Shown piece by piece: positions 13,936-19,901 of a stretch of DNA of 21,815 nucleotides. Source of the stretch: Actinomycetes bacterium (GTDB lineage Bacteria; Actinomycetota; Actinomycetes; Actinomycetales; Cellulomonadaceae); assembly GCA_023461115.1 (NCBI GenBank), contig JAEWOA010000146.1:1-21815 (forward strand). The letters are read 5' to 3'. The translations under genes were made by a program, and so were the position numbers. How positions within the stretch are numbered: position 1 is the first letter of the stretch; each line of letters begins with the position of its first letter. Below the pieces are notes generated by a model that saw nothing but the letters and a program-made list of their open reading frames with translations, was not told where the DNA came from and searched no databases.

Positions 13936-14271
13936 ATGGCCAACCTTCAAGTGAAGAACCTGCCCGACGAGCTGCACGCGCTCCTCGCCGAGCGGGCCCG
14001 ACGCGAGGGGGTGTCGATGTCCGACTACGTCACGCGCGTGCTCCGCCGCGATCTCACGCGTCCGACGATCGACGAGTGGCTGGCCGCACATGCCGCGACC
14101 GGCCCCGCCCGGCCGATCGACGTGGCGGCCGCACTCGACGACGTGCGGCTGGAGTACGCGCCCGACCAGGCGCCGAGCCGCCCGACCGGCAGGCCGTCCG
14201 ACCCGACCGGTAGCGCGGCCGAGCGCACATCCGCCGCGCGGGACACCGGGCGTGCCGGATCGCGCGCATGA
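13936..14271 (+). CDS. vapB: VapB/FitA-type ribbon-helix-helix antitoxin
   Basis: The 111-residue product begins with a ribbon-helix-helix DNA-binding domain ('ANLQVKNLPDELHALLAERARREGVSMSDYVTRVLRRDL', residues 2-40), as in FitA/VapB antitoxins. Residues 43-75 ('PTIDEWLAAHAATGPARPIDVAAALDDVRLEY') form the toxin-binding tail. Residues 77-111 are a Pro/Arg/Ser/Thr-rich tail longer than typical for this 75-85-residue family, which may be disordered. The ATG at 13936 follows TATCTT by 5 nt; an in-frame ATG at 13921 lies inside the operator and is less likely. Its stop overlaps the toxin start by 4 nt (ATGA). It should neutralise the toxin and repress its own promoter. Confidence 0.9.
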   Translation: MANLQVKNLPDELHALLAERARREGVSMSDYVTRVLRRDLTRPTIDEWLAAHAATGPARPIDVAAALDDVRLEYAPDQAPSRPTGRPSDPTGSAAERTSAARDTGRAGSRA

Positions 14272-14660
14272 GGGTCGTGCTCGATGCGAGCGTCGCGGTG
14301 CATGCGCTGATCCCCGGCCCGCTCCGCGCGGCGGCCCACGCGCGCCTCGCGGGGATGGAGGCGGTCGCCCCCGCGCTCGTCGACACCGAGGTGCTCTCCG
14401 CGCTGGCTCGGTTGGAGCGCGGGGGCGCGTTGTCCACCGCCGAGGCGGACGCCGCCGCGCAGGCGTGGACGCAGTTCCCGTGCGATCGCTTGCACGACGA
14501 ACGCCTCATGGCACGGATCTGGGCGCTGCGCGCGCGGCTGCGTGTCGCAGACGCGCACTACGTCGCCTGGGCGAACGCGCTCGACCTCCCGCTCCTGACA
14601 GCCGACGGGCGGCTCGCGCGCGCGGTCGGCCCGGGCACCACGGTGATGCTCGTGCAGTGA
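14268..14660 (+). CDS. vapC: VapC-type PIN domain ribonuclease toxin
   Basis: The 130-residue product is a PIN domain endoribonuclease. The acidic active-site residues are in place: D6 (VVLDASV), E41 (LVDTEVLSAL), D95 (RVADAHYVAWA) and D113 (PLLTADGRLA). Length and layout are normal for VapC, so the toxin appears intact. It cleaves RNA, in known cases tRNA or rRNA, using Mg2+; the target here is unknown. It starts within the antitoxin stop codon, giving the usual antitoxin-first coupled order. It converges with the amidohydrolase gene (76 nt between stops, containing a 15-bp tandem duplication). Confidence 0.92.
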   Translation: MRVVLDASVAVHALIPGPLRAAAHARLAGMEAVAPALVDTEVLSALARLERGGALSTAEADAAAQAWTQFPCDRLHDERLMARIWALRARLRVADAHYVAWANALDLPLLTADGRLARAVGPGTTVMLVQ

Positions 14661-14671
14661 GCCGGGGCCGC

Positions 14672-14701
14672 GGGGATGGCGCTGGCGGGGGTGGCGCTGG
14701 C
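14672..14701 (+). repeat. 15-bp tandem duplication between convergent genes
   Basis: GGGGATGGCGCTGGC is followed immediately by GGGGGTGGCGCTGGC, differing at one base. The stretch runs into a GC-rich imperfect hairpin around 14690-14735 that may help end transcription of vapC and the opposing gene. No function is certain. Confidence 0.6.
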
Positions 14702-14736
14702 CGGCCGTCGCCCACCGGTCGGCCCGGCGCCCGCGC

Positions 14737-15786
14737 TCACCCGGCGAGCCACACGCGCCGGATCGCGCGCGTCGCGGCGATGTCCTGCGTCGGGTCGCCG
14801 TCGACCAGCAGGAGGTCGGACCGCAGCCCCGGCTTCACGCGCCCCCGGTCCGCGAGGCCGAACGCGCGGGCGGGCGCCCTCGTCGCCGCCCGCAACGCCT
14901 GGACCGGCGTGAGCCCGCACTCGACCAGCAGCGCGAGCTCGTCATGCAGGCTCGAGCCGTGCGGCAGGTGGGCCCGTACGCCGGGGATCGAGTTGGCGTC
15001 GGTCCCGGCGAGCAGCGGGGCGCCCGCCTCATGCAACGCCCGGACCGCGCCCATCCCCAGGGCGAGCGCCGCCGGGTCGGCGGCGAGCGCCGACAACGCG
15101 GGCACCTGCACGGTCTCGGCCGCGCGAGCGACCAGCTCAGGGGACGGCGCCACCGCGCGCGGCAGCTGCGTCAGCACGTCGACCCCCGCGTCCAGGCACG
15201 CCTCCAGCCCGCGCACACCCGCGACACGCGCCACCACCATGAGCCCGCGCGCGTGCGCGGCCTCGACGACGGCGGCGATCTCGGCCGCGCCGAGGCTCGG
15301 CTGGTCCGGCCGGTTGGTCACCACCGCCACGTAGTCCGCGCCCTCCACAGCCCTCGCCTCGACGAACCCGTGCGCATCGGACGACGACGCGATCACCGCG
15401 TCGGCGGGGAATCCCGCCAGCCGGGCGTGCCGGTCGTCGGGGGCCACGCCCGGCGCGCCCGCGGTGCGGAAGTCGGGGAGGCCGGACATCCCCGCGAGCT
15501 CCGAGATCAGGCTCGCGGGCCAACAGCCCATGTCCAGCGCGGTCGTGACGCCGAACGCCGCCAGCGCGGCGAGGTCCGCGGCGCCGCCGAGGTGCACGTG
15601 CGCGTCGATCAGGCCCGGCAGCAGCGTGCAGCCGGGCGCCTCGACGAGTGCCGCCTCGAGCGGCGGGTGATGCGGCCCGACCGCGACGATCTCGTGCCGG
15701 TCGTCGTCGAGCACGACCGTCGTCGGGCCGTCCAGCAGGCGGCGCCCGTCGAACACGCGGGCGCCGACGATCGCGGTCGTCGTCAT
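14737..15786 (-). CDS. amidohydrolase family protein with altered metal site
   Basis: The 349-residue product has the composite domain of imidazolonepropionase-like amidohydrolases: N-terminal strands ('AIVGARVFDGRRLLDG'), 'LLPGLIDAHVHLGG' with H63 and H65, 'LAGTDANSI' with D263, and the closing 'GRVKPGLRSDLLLVDGDP' beta segment. At the positions usually holding the bridging lysine and two metal histidines it instead has A154 ('GADYVAVV'), R187 ('LMVVARVAG') and Q207 ('VDVLTQLP'). So only HxH and the aspartate remain of the binuclear set. It may bind one metal, use a different chemistry, or be non-catalytic. GGAGG lies 7 nt before the ATG. It diverges from the LLM oxidoreductase gene. Fold is secure; activity uncertain. 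Confidence 0.85.
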   Translation of the reverse strand: MTTTAIVGARVFDGRRLLDGPTTVVLDDDRHEIVAVGPHHPPLEAALVEAPGCTLLPGLIDAHVHLGGAADLAALAAFGVTTALDMGCWPASLISELAGMSGLPDFRTAGAPGVAPDDRHARLAGFPADAVIASSSDAHGFVEARAVEGADYVAVVTNRPDQPSLGAAEIAAVVEAAHARGLMVVARVAGVRGLEACLDAGVDVLTQLPRAVAPSPELVARAAETVQVPALSALAADPAALALGMGAVRALHEAGAPLLAGTDANSIPGVRAHLPHGSSLHDELALLVECGLTPVQALRAATRAPARAFGLADRGRVKPGLRSDLLLVDGDPTQDIAATRAIRRVWLAG

Positions 15787-15907
15787 TCGTCGACCTCCCC
15801 CGGCGGGCGCCCCATCAGGGCTGGCAACACCCGCGTCCCCAGGCGACCAATCGGCCGCTCACCAGCGAGCATGCCGCCCCCCGCCCCGTCCCGCCCACCC
15901 ACCACGT

Positions 15908-15981
15908 CGCCGAGTTCGGCGGACTCCGTCCAGTTCGGCGGAGATTCCCGACGAACTGGGCGATCGTCGACGAACTCGGCG
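15908..15981. repeat. 74-bp interrupted palindrome of four ~19-bp AGTTCG motifs
   Basis: Core AGTTCG occurs at 15913 and 15932, and its complement CGAACT at 15952 and 15971: four copies at 19-20 bp steps, two forward then two reverse. The outer arms CGCCGAGTTCG (15908-15918) and CGAACTCGGCG (15971-15981) pair perfectly over 11 bp. The inner arms CCAGTTCG (15930-15937) and CGAACTGG (15952-15959) pair over 8 bp. Both share one centre at 15944.5. It lies between divergent genes, so a protein-binding array or a REP-like element is more likely than a terminator. The rest of 15787-15907 shows no gene. Confidence 0.8.
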
Positions 15982-16060
15982 GGGGTGGGGTGGGGGGTGG
16001 GGTGGGGTGGGGTGGGTGGGGGAGACTTGGGGGGTGAGTGGGCGGGTGGGTGTGGGGGTG
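15981..16060 (+). repeat. G-rich tract with G-quadruplex potential over the LLM gene start
   Basis: From 15981 the plus strand is almost only G and T, with at least ten runs of three or more G (units such as GGGGT and GGGT repeated). The tract continues past GAGACTT (16022-16028) through the probable start codon into the first codons of the LLM gene. Many four-run G-quadruplexes are possible in the coding strand and in the mRNA leader. Confidence 0.85.
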
Positions 16061-16996
16061 ATGTTGCCGCGGGATCTGCCCGCCGGTCAGGTGCTGGCGT
16101 TCGCCATGCGCGCGGAGGGGCTCGGGTTCGACGAGGTGTGGGTGGTCGAGGACCTCGGATTCCGGGGCGGGGTCGCGCAGGCCGCCGCGGTGCTCGCAGC
16201 GACCTCGCGCATCGTCGTCGGGATCGGGATCCTGCCCGCCGCGGTGCGCAACCCCGTGTTCACCGCGATGGAGCTCGCGACGCTCGCCCAGCTGTTCCCC
16301 GGCCGGGCGCTGCCCGGGCTCGGGCACGGGATGCCGTTCTGGATACGGCAGGTCGGCGCGTGGCCGGACCGGCCGCTGCGGCTGCTGCGCGAGCACACCG
16401 AGGCTGTGCGCGCGCTGCTTCGGGGCGACTCGGTGACCAGCGCGCCCGACGACCTGCTGAGCCTGTCCGACGTCCGGCTCGAGCCGTCCGCGCTGCCGGA
16501 CGTGGTCCCGGACGTGCTGCTCGGCGTCCGAGGGCCGCGCTCGCTCGCGGTGTCCGGGCTCGTGGCGGACGGCACCGTGCTCGCCGAGCCCGCGACCCCC
16601 GAGTACATCCGCGCGGCGCTGGCCCAGATCGCCCCGACCCGCCCCCACCGGCTGGTCACGTACAACGCCGCGGTCGTCGGCCCGGATCGACGAGCCGCGC
16701 TCGACCAAGCCCGGCCCGCGCTCGCGTGGATCGGCGAGCCGGACTGGGCCCCGCACGTCGCGCCGCTCCCGTTCGCCGACGAGTTCGCGGCTCTGCGCGC
16801 CCGCTCGGCCAGCCGGGAGGAGTTCGTCGCCGCGCTGCCCGACGAGTGGGTCGCGCAGCTCGCGCTCGCCGGCACGCCCGACGACGTCCGCGCCCGGCTC
16901 GACGCGCTGGCCGACGCGGGCGCGACGAGCGTGGTCCTCGCCCCGGCCCACGACGCCTCCGCATCCCTGGACTCACTAGCCACAGTCCTTCCCTAA
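16034..16996 (+). CDS. LLM class flavin-dependent oxidoreductase
   Basis: The 320-residue product matches the luciferase-like monooxygenase (F420 or FMN dependent) fold: strand 'RVGVGVMLPRDLP', 'AMRAEGLGFDEVWVVEDLGF' with the usual 'aE.lGfdevWv.ED', 'TSRIVVGIGILPAAVRNPVFTAMELATLAQLFPGRALPGLGHG', and a late helix 'DDVRARLDALADAGATSVVLAP'. Actinobacterial members are often F420-linked, but cofactor and substrate are not readable. Several in-frame starts exist in the G-rich leader (GTG at 16007, 16034, 16046; ATG at 16061); 16034 gives the normal first strand. It is divergent from the amidohydrolase gene and flanked by a palindrome/G-tract upstream and a tandem repeat downstream. Confidence 0.88.
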   Translation: MSGRVGVGVMLPRDLPAGQVLAFAMRAEGLGFDEVWVVEDLGFRGGVAQAAAVLAATSRIVVGIGILPAAVRNPVFTAMELATLAQLFPGRALPGLGHGMPFWIRQVGAWPDRPLRLLREHTEAVRALLRGDSVTSAPDDLLSLSDVRLEPSALPDVVPDVLLGVRGPRSLAVSGLVADGTVLAEPATPEYIRAALAQIAPTRPHRLVTYNAAVVGPDRRAALDQARPALAWIGEPDWAPHVAPLPFADEFAALRARSASREEFVAALPDEWVAQLALAGTPDDVRARLDALADAGATSVVLAPAHDASASLDSLATVLP

Positions 16997-17001
16997 CCCG
17001 C

Positions 17002-17106
17002 ACTCCAACCGCGAGCGTGCACTCCAGCCGCGAGCGTGCACTCCAACCGCGAGCGTGCACTCCAACCGCGAGCGTGCACTCCAGCCGCGAGCGTGCACTC
17101 CAGCCG
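17002..17106. repeat. 19-bp tandem repeat array, five full copies plus a partial
   Basis: The unit ACTCCAACCGCGAGCGTGC is repeated head to tail at 17002, 17021, 17040, 17059 and 17078, with a 10-bp partial copy at 17097-17106. Copies differ only at unit position 7 (A, G, A, A, G, then G). It begins 5 nt after the LLM stop codon. With no unique spacers it is not CRISPR. The rest of the gap up to 17224 contains no gene I can support. Confidence 0.95.
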
Positions 17107-17211
17107 GCTCTCGCCGCGCGTGCCGCTCTGGTGAGCCCGGCTCGCATCGCGCGAGCTGGTCGGACCGCCGGGAGGCGTCGGCTGCGCCGTGGGAGGGCCG
17201 CGCGCGGGCGG

Positions 17212-17224
17212 TAGGGTGCGCGCG
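17212..17224 (+). promoter_or_regulatory. probable leaderless promoter -10 element for crcB pair
   Basis: TAGGGT at 17212-17217 fits the actinobacterial TANNNT -10 and lies 7 nt before the ATG of the first crcB gene, where transcription would begin at or next to the start codon. No clear -35 is visible and no Shine-Dalgarno precedes the ATG. Confidence 0.5.
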
Positions 17225-17653
17225 ATGGCCCGATTCTGGTTGGCGCTGAGTGTCGCGGTGGGCGGCGCGTTCGGCAGCCTCGCGCGGTACGGCGTGAGCC
17301 ACGCCGTTCCCGAGCGCGACGGCATCCCCGTGGCCACGTTGCTGGAGAACGCGGTCGGCGCGTTCCTGCTCGGCCTGCTGTTGGAGTCGCTGCTGCGCGC
17401 GGGGCCCGAGACGCCGCGGCGGCAGTGGATCCGCTTGACGTTCGGCACCGGCCTGCTCGGCGGATTCACCACCTACTCGGCGCTCGCGCTGGACGCGCAC
17501 GGCCTGTTCGACGACGGTCGAGCACCCGCGGCGTTCGCGTACGGCGTCGGGTCCGTGGTGCTCGGCGTCCTGACGTGCACGCTCGGAGTCGTCGTCGCGG
17601 CGCAGCTCGCGCGCGTGCGCCACGCGCGGTCCGACGAGGGACGCGGCTCATGA
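17225..17653 (+). CDS. crcB: fluoride-specific ion channel subunit CrcB/Fluc (first of pair)
   Basis: The 142-residue product has four membrane segments and the Fluc signatures: 'VAVGGAFGSLARYGVS' at the first helix, N42 in 'LLENAVGAFLLG' (pore asparagine position), and 'FGTGLLGGFTTYSAL' (73-87) containing the TTYS helix-break region. Fluc channels are dual-topology dimers that let toxic F- leave the cytoplasm. Here a second crcB gene overlaps it by 4 nt (ATGA), so the channel is probably a heterodimer of opposite topologies, as in other Gram-positive bacteria with paired genes. No fluoride riboswitch was recognised upstream. Confidence 0.93.
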   Translation: MARFWLALSVAVGGAFGSLARYGVSHAVPERDGIPVATLLENAVGAFLLGLLLESLLRAGPETPRRQWIRLTFGTGLLGGFTTYSALALDAHGLFDDGRAPAAFAYGVGSVVLGVLTCTLGVVVAAQLARVRHARSDEGRGS

Positions 17654-18021
17654 TCCCGCTGCTGGTCGCGGTGTTCGGCGGGCTGGGGGCGGCCACGCGG
17701 TTCCTCGTCGACGGCTGGATCCGGGCGCGATGGGCGACGAGGCTGCCGTGGGCGACCATCGCGATCAACGTCTCCGGGTCGCTGCTGATCGGGGTGCTCG
17801 CGGGGCTGCAGGCCACAGGAGCGCTGCCCGCCAACGCCTACACGGTGGCCGCGACCGGCTTCTGCGGCGGGTACACCACGTTCTCGACGGCGATGGTCGA
17901 GACGGTGCGCCTCATCCAGGCCGGCCAGACGAGGAACGCGCTGGCCAACGCATTCCTGCCGCTGGTGCTCGCGGTCGTGGCGGCCAGCCTCGGGTTCGCT
18001 CTCGCTACGCTCGCGGGGTGA
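17650..18021 (+). CDS. crcB: fluoride-specific ion channel subunit CrcB/Fluc (second of pair)
   Basis: The 123-residue product is a second Fluc subunit with 'VFGGLGAATRFLVDGWI', N40 in 'WATIAINVSGSLLIG' and 'ATGFCGGYTTFSTAM' (68-82). Four hydrophobic segments fill the length. Basic residues in its first loop ('WIRARWATR') and the different loop charges of its partner suit opposite membrane insertion, an inference. Its ATG overlaps the first crcB stop and its own stop overlaps the GTG of the CDF gene, making three coupled genes. Confidence 0.93.
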   Translation: MIPLLVAVFGGLGAATRFLVDGWIRARWATRLPWATIAINVSGSLLIGVLAGLQATGALPANAYTVAATGFCGGYTTFSTAMVETVRLIQAGQTRNALANAFLPLVLAVVAASLGFALATLAG

Positions 18022-18935
18022 GCCACCACCACCATCACGGCCCGACCGGCGGGGGTGAGCGCAACCGGCTCGCCGTCGCGTTCGGTGTCACCGCGGCGAT
18101 CCTCGTCGCGCAGGCCGCGGGCGCCGCGATCACCGGGAGCCTCGCGCTCCTGGTGGACACCGCGCACATGCTCACCGACGCGGCGGGCCTGCTCGTCGCG
18201 CTGACCGCCGCGAACCTGATGCGCCGCCCGCCGACCGCCCGGCGCACCTGGGGGTTCCTGCGCGCGGAGGTGCTCGCGGCGTTGTTCCAGTCCGCGGTGC
18301 TGCTCGCGGTGGGCGTGTACGTGCTGGTGGAGGGCGTGCGACGACTGGCGTCCCCGCCCGAGGTGCCGGCCGGAGAGCTGGTCGTGTTCGGCGTGATCGG
18401 GCTCGTCGGGAACCTCGTCTCGCTCGCGGTGCTGGCCGGGGGACGCGGCCGGTCGCTCAACATGCGCGCCGCGTTCCTCGAGGTGCTGAACGACGCGCTG
18501 GGCTCGGTCGGCGTGATCGTCGCGGCCGTGGTCATCGCGACGACCGGGTGGCTCCAGGCCGACGCTGTCGCGGGCCTGCTGATCGGCGCTCTCATCGTGC
18601 CGCGCGCGGTCACGTTGCTGCGCGAGGCGTCGTCGGTGCTGCTGGAGACGACCCCGCCGGGCCTGGACCTCGACGCCGTGCGCGAGCACCTGCTGCGGAT
18701 CGAGCACGTGCGCGCGGTGCACGACCTGCACGCCTCCCTGATCGCCACCGGGCTGCCCGTGCTGTCCGCGCACGTCGTCGTCGACTCCGGGTGCTTCACC
18801 GAGGGCGACATCCCCGCGATCCTCGACGCGCTGCAGGAGTGCGTCGCCACGCACTTCGACGTCGCGGTGGAGCACTCCACGTTCCAGATCGAGCCGGTCG
18901 CGCACGAGGACCACGAGGCGCCGGGCCACCCGTAG
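18018..18935 (+). CDS. cation diffusion facilitator (CDF) family divalent metal exporter
   Basis: The 305-residue product is a CDF (ZitB/CzcD-like) metal/H+ antiporter. It starts with a His-rich metal-loop-like tail (H3-H7), then six membrane segments (about 17-205) and a C-terminal cytoplasmic ferredoxin-like domain (about 215-300). The transport site on the second helix is D47, H50xxxD54 ('LLVDTAHMLTDA'). In the fifth helix the usual HxxxD is ExxxD (E155, D159 in 'AFLEVLNDALGS'), a variant that may alter metal choice among Zn, Cd or Co. The GTG start overlaps the crcB stop (GTGA), so it belongs to the fluoride-channel operon. Its stop abuts the stop of the convergent hydrolase gene. Confidence 0.92.
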   Translation: MSHHHHHGPTGGGERNRLAVAFGVTAAILVAQAAGAAITGSLALLVDTAHMLTDAAGLLVALTAANLMRRPPTARRTWGFLRAEVLAALFQSAVLLAVGVYVLVEGVRRLASPPEVPAGELVVFGVIGLVGNLVSLAVLAGGRGRSLNMRAAFLEVLNDALGSVGVIVAAVVIATTGWLQADAVAGLLIGALIVPRAVTLLREASSVLLETTPPGLDLDAVREHLLRIEHVRAVHDLHASLIATGLPVLSAHVVVDSGCFTEGDIPAILDALQECVATHFDVAVEHSTFQIEPVAHEDHEAPGHP

Positions 18936-19901
18936 TCAGTGGCGCGGCGCCGTGTAGTGCCGGCGCACCACTGCCGCGCCGGACTTGGCGTGCATGCAGT
19001 AGTCGTCGTTCGTCGCGGCGTCCTGCGCGGGGTAGAGGGTCGCGGGCCAGTCCCACAGCATGTGGCCGCCCACCCAGTCGCGGGCGCGGCAGGCGGTGAA
19101 CATCTCGTCGAGCCACGACGCCTGCGCGTCCTGCGACGGCGCGCCGGCGAGGCTCCAGTCGTTGGGGCGGGCGGGTGAGCCCTCGCGGCTCGGGCAGCCG
19201 GTCTCCAGGAACAGGAAGGGCTTGCCCTCGCGCCGGACCACGGCCTCGATGCGGTCCAGGTGCTGCTCCCACGTGCCCGTCGGGTAGTAGCCGCTCGATG
19301 AGACGACGTCGACCGCGTCCCACCAGGTCACGCGGTCTTCCTGGTACTTGTCGCAGTTGTAGGTGACCAGGCCCGGGTAGACGTCGCGCACCTCCGCGAT
19401 CAGGGCGCGCCACGACGACTCCCGCGCGTCCGCCCGGACCATCTCGCACCCCACGCAGAACAGCTCCGCGCCGAGCTCGGCGGCCAGCCGCGCGTGGTGG
19501 AGGACGAACTCGCGGTAGGACGCGAACCACTCGTCCCAGGTCGGCTCGCCGGGGACGTCGTCGTCGAAGAACCCGATGTGCGCGCGCCAGGTGCCGTCCG
19601 CCACGTTGACCACGGGCTTGAGGCAGATCTTGAGCCCCAGCTCACGCGCGTGGGCCGCGGCGGCGCGGATCTCGTCGTCGGTGACCGTGGGCTCGGCGAG
19701 GTAGTCGATCGTCGTCGACTGCGCGGTGGCCTGCAGGGCGCCGTAGGCGAGGGTCACCCAGTTGACGCCGAGCTCGTCGACCATCGCGGCCATCGACTCA
19801 CGGGCCGACGGCGTGGTCCAGGTGCCGCGCACGCCGGTCCAGCCCCAGGTCATGCCGCACACGGGCGCCTCCAACGGGGCGAACTTGTCAGCCATCGTCA
19901 T
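18936..19901 (-). CDS. glycoside hydrolase, GH113-like TIM barrel
   Basis: The 321-residue product has no signal peptide, so acts inside the cell on imported sugars. It has a TIM-barrel pattern: 'GMTWGWTGVRGTW' (16-28), 'ELGVNWVTLAYG', 'LGLKICLKPVVNVADGTWRAHI' (88-109), 'GAELFCVGCEMVRAD' with likely acid/base E153, 'VVSSSGYYP', and 'PFLFLETGCPSREG' with likely nucleophile E233, then 'GGHMLWDWP'. This arrangement resembles GH113 and related clan GH-A enzymes acting on mannans or xylans; exact family and substrate are not certain. Two starts compete: the ATG at 19901 overlaps the GH28 stop (ATGA), while the ATG at 19895 sits 7 nt after GGAGG and is better placed. It is co-transcribed with the GH28-like gene. 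Confidence 0.8.
   Translation of the reverse strand: MTMADKFAPLEAPVCGMTWGWTGVRGTWTTPSARESMAAMVDELGVNWVTLAYGALQATAQSTTIDYLAEPTVTDDEIRAAAAHARELGLKICLKPVVNVADGTWRAHIGFFDDDVPGEPTWDEWFASYREFVLHHARLAAELGAELFCVGCEMVRADARESSWRALIAEVRDVYPGLVTYNCDKYQEDRVTWWDAVDVVSSSGYYPTGTWEQHLDRIEAVVRREGKPFLFLETGCPSREGSPARPNDWSLAGAPSQDAQASWLDEMFTACRARDWVGGHMLWDWPATLYPAQDAATNDDYCMHAKSGAAVVRRHYTAPRH

Noticed and set aside
15908..15981. Intrinsic terminator
   Set aside because: The flanking genes diverge, so no transcript ends here, and there is no T-run.
17002..17106. CRISPR array
   Set aside because: Repeats are contiguous 19-bp units with no unique spacers, and no cas genes are nearby.
14944..17214. A 756-codon plus-strand open frame
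   Set aside because: It runs antisense through the amidohydrolase and across the palindrome, G-tract and LLM gene. Its translation is Arg/Gly-rich without any domain, typical of a high-GC shadow frame.
17107..17224. Fluoride riboswitch upstream of crcB
   Set aside because: I looked for the conserved GGNGAUGG and CUGAUG segments of the crcB motif and did not find them; the leader also appears to be absent or very short. A covariance search would settle it.
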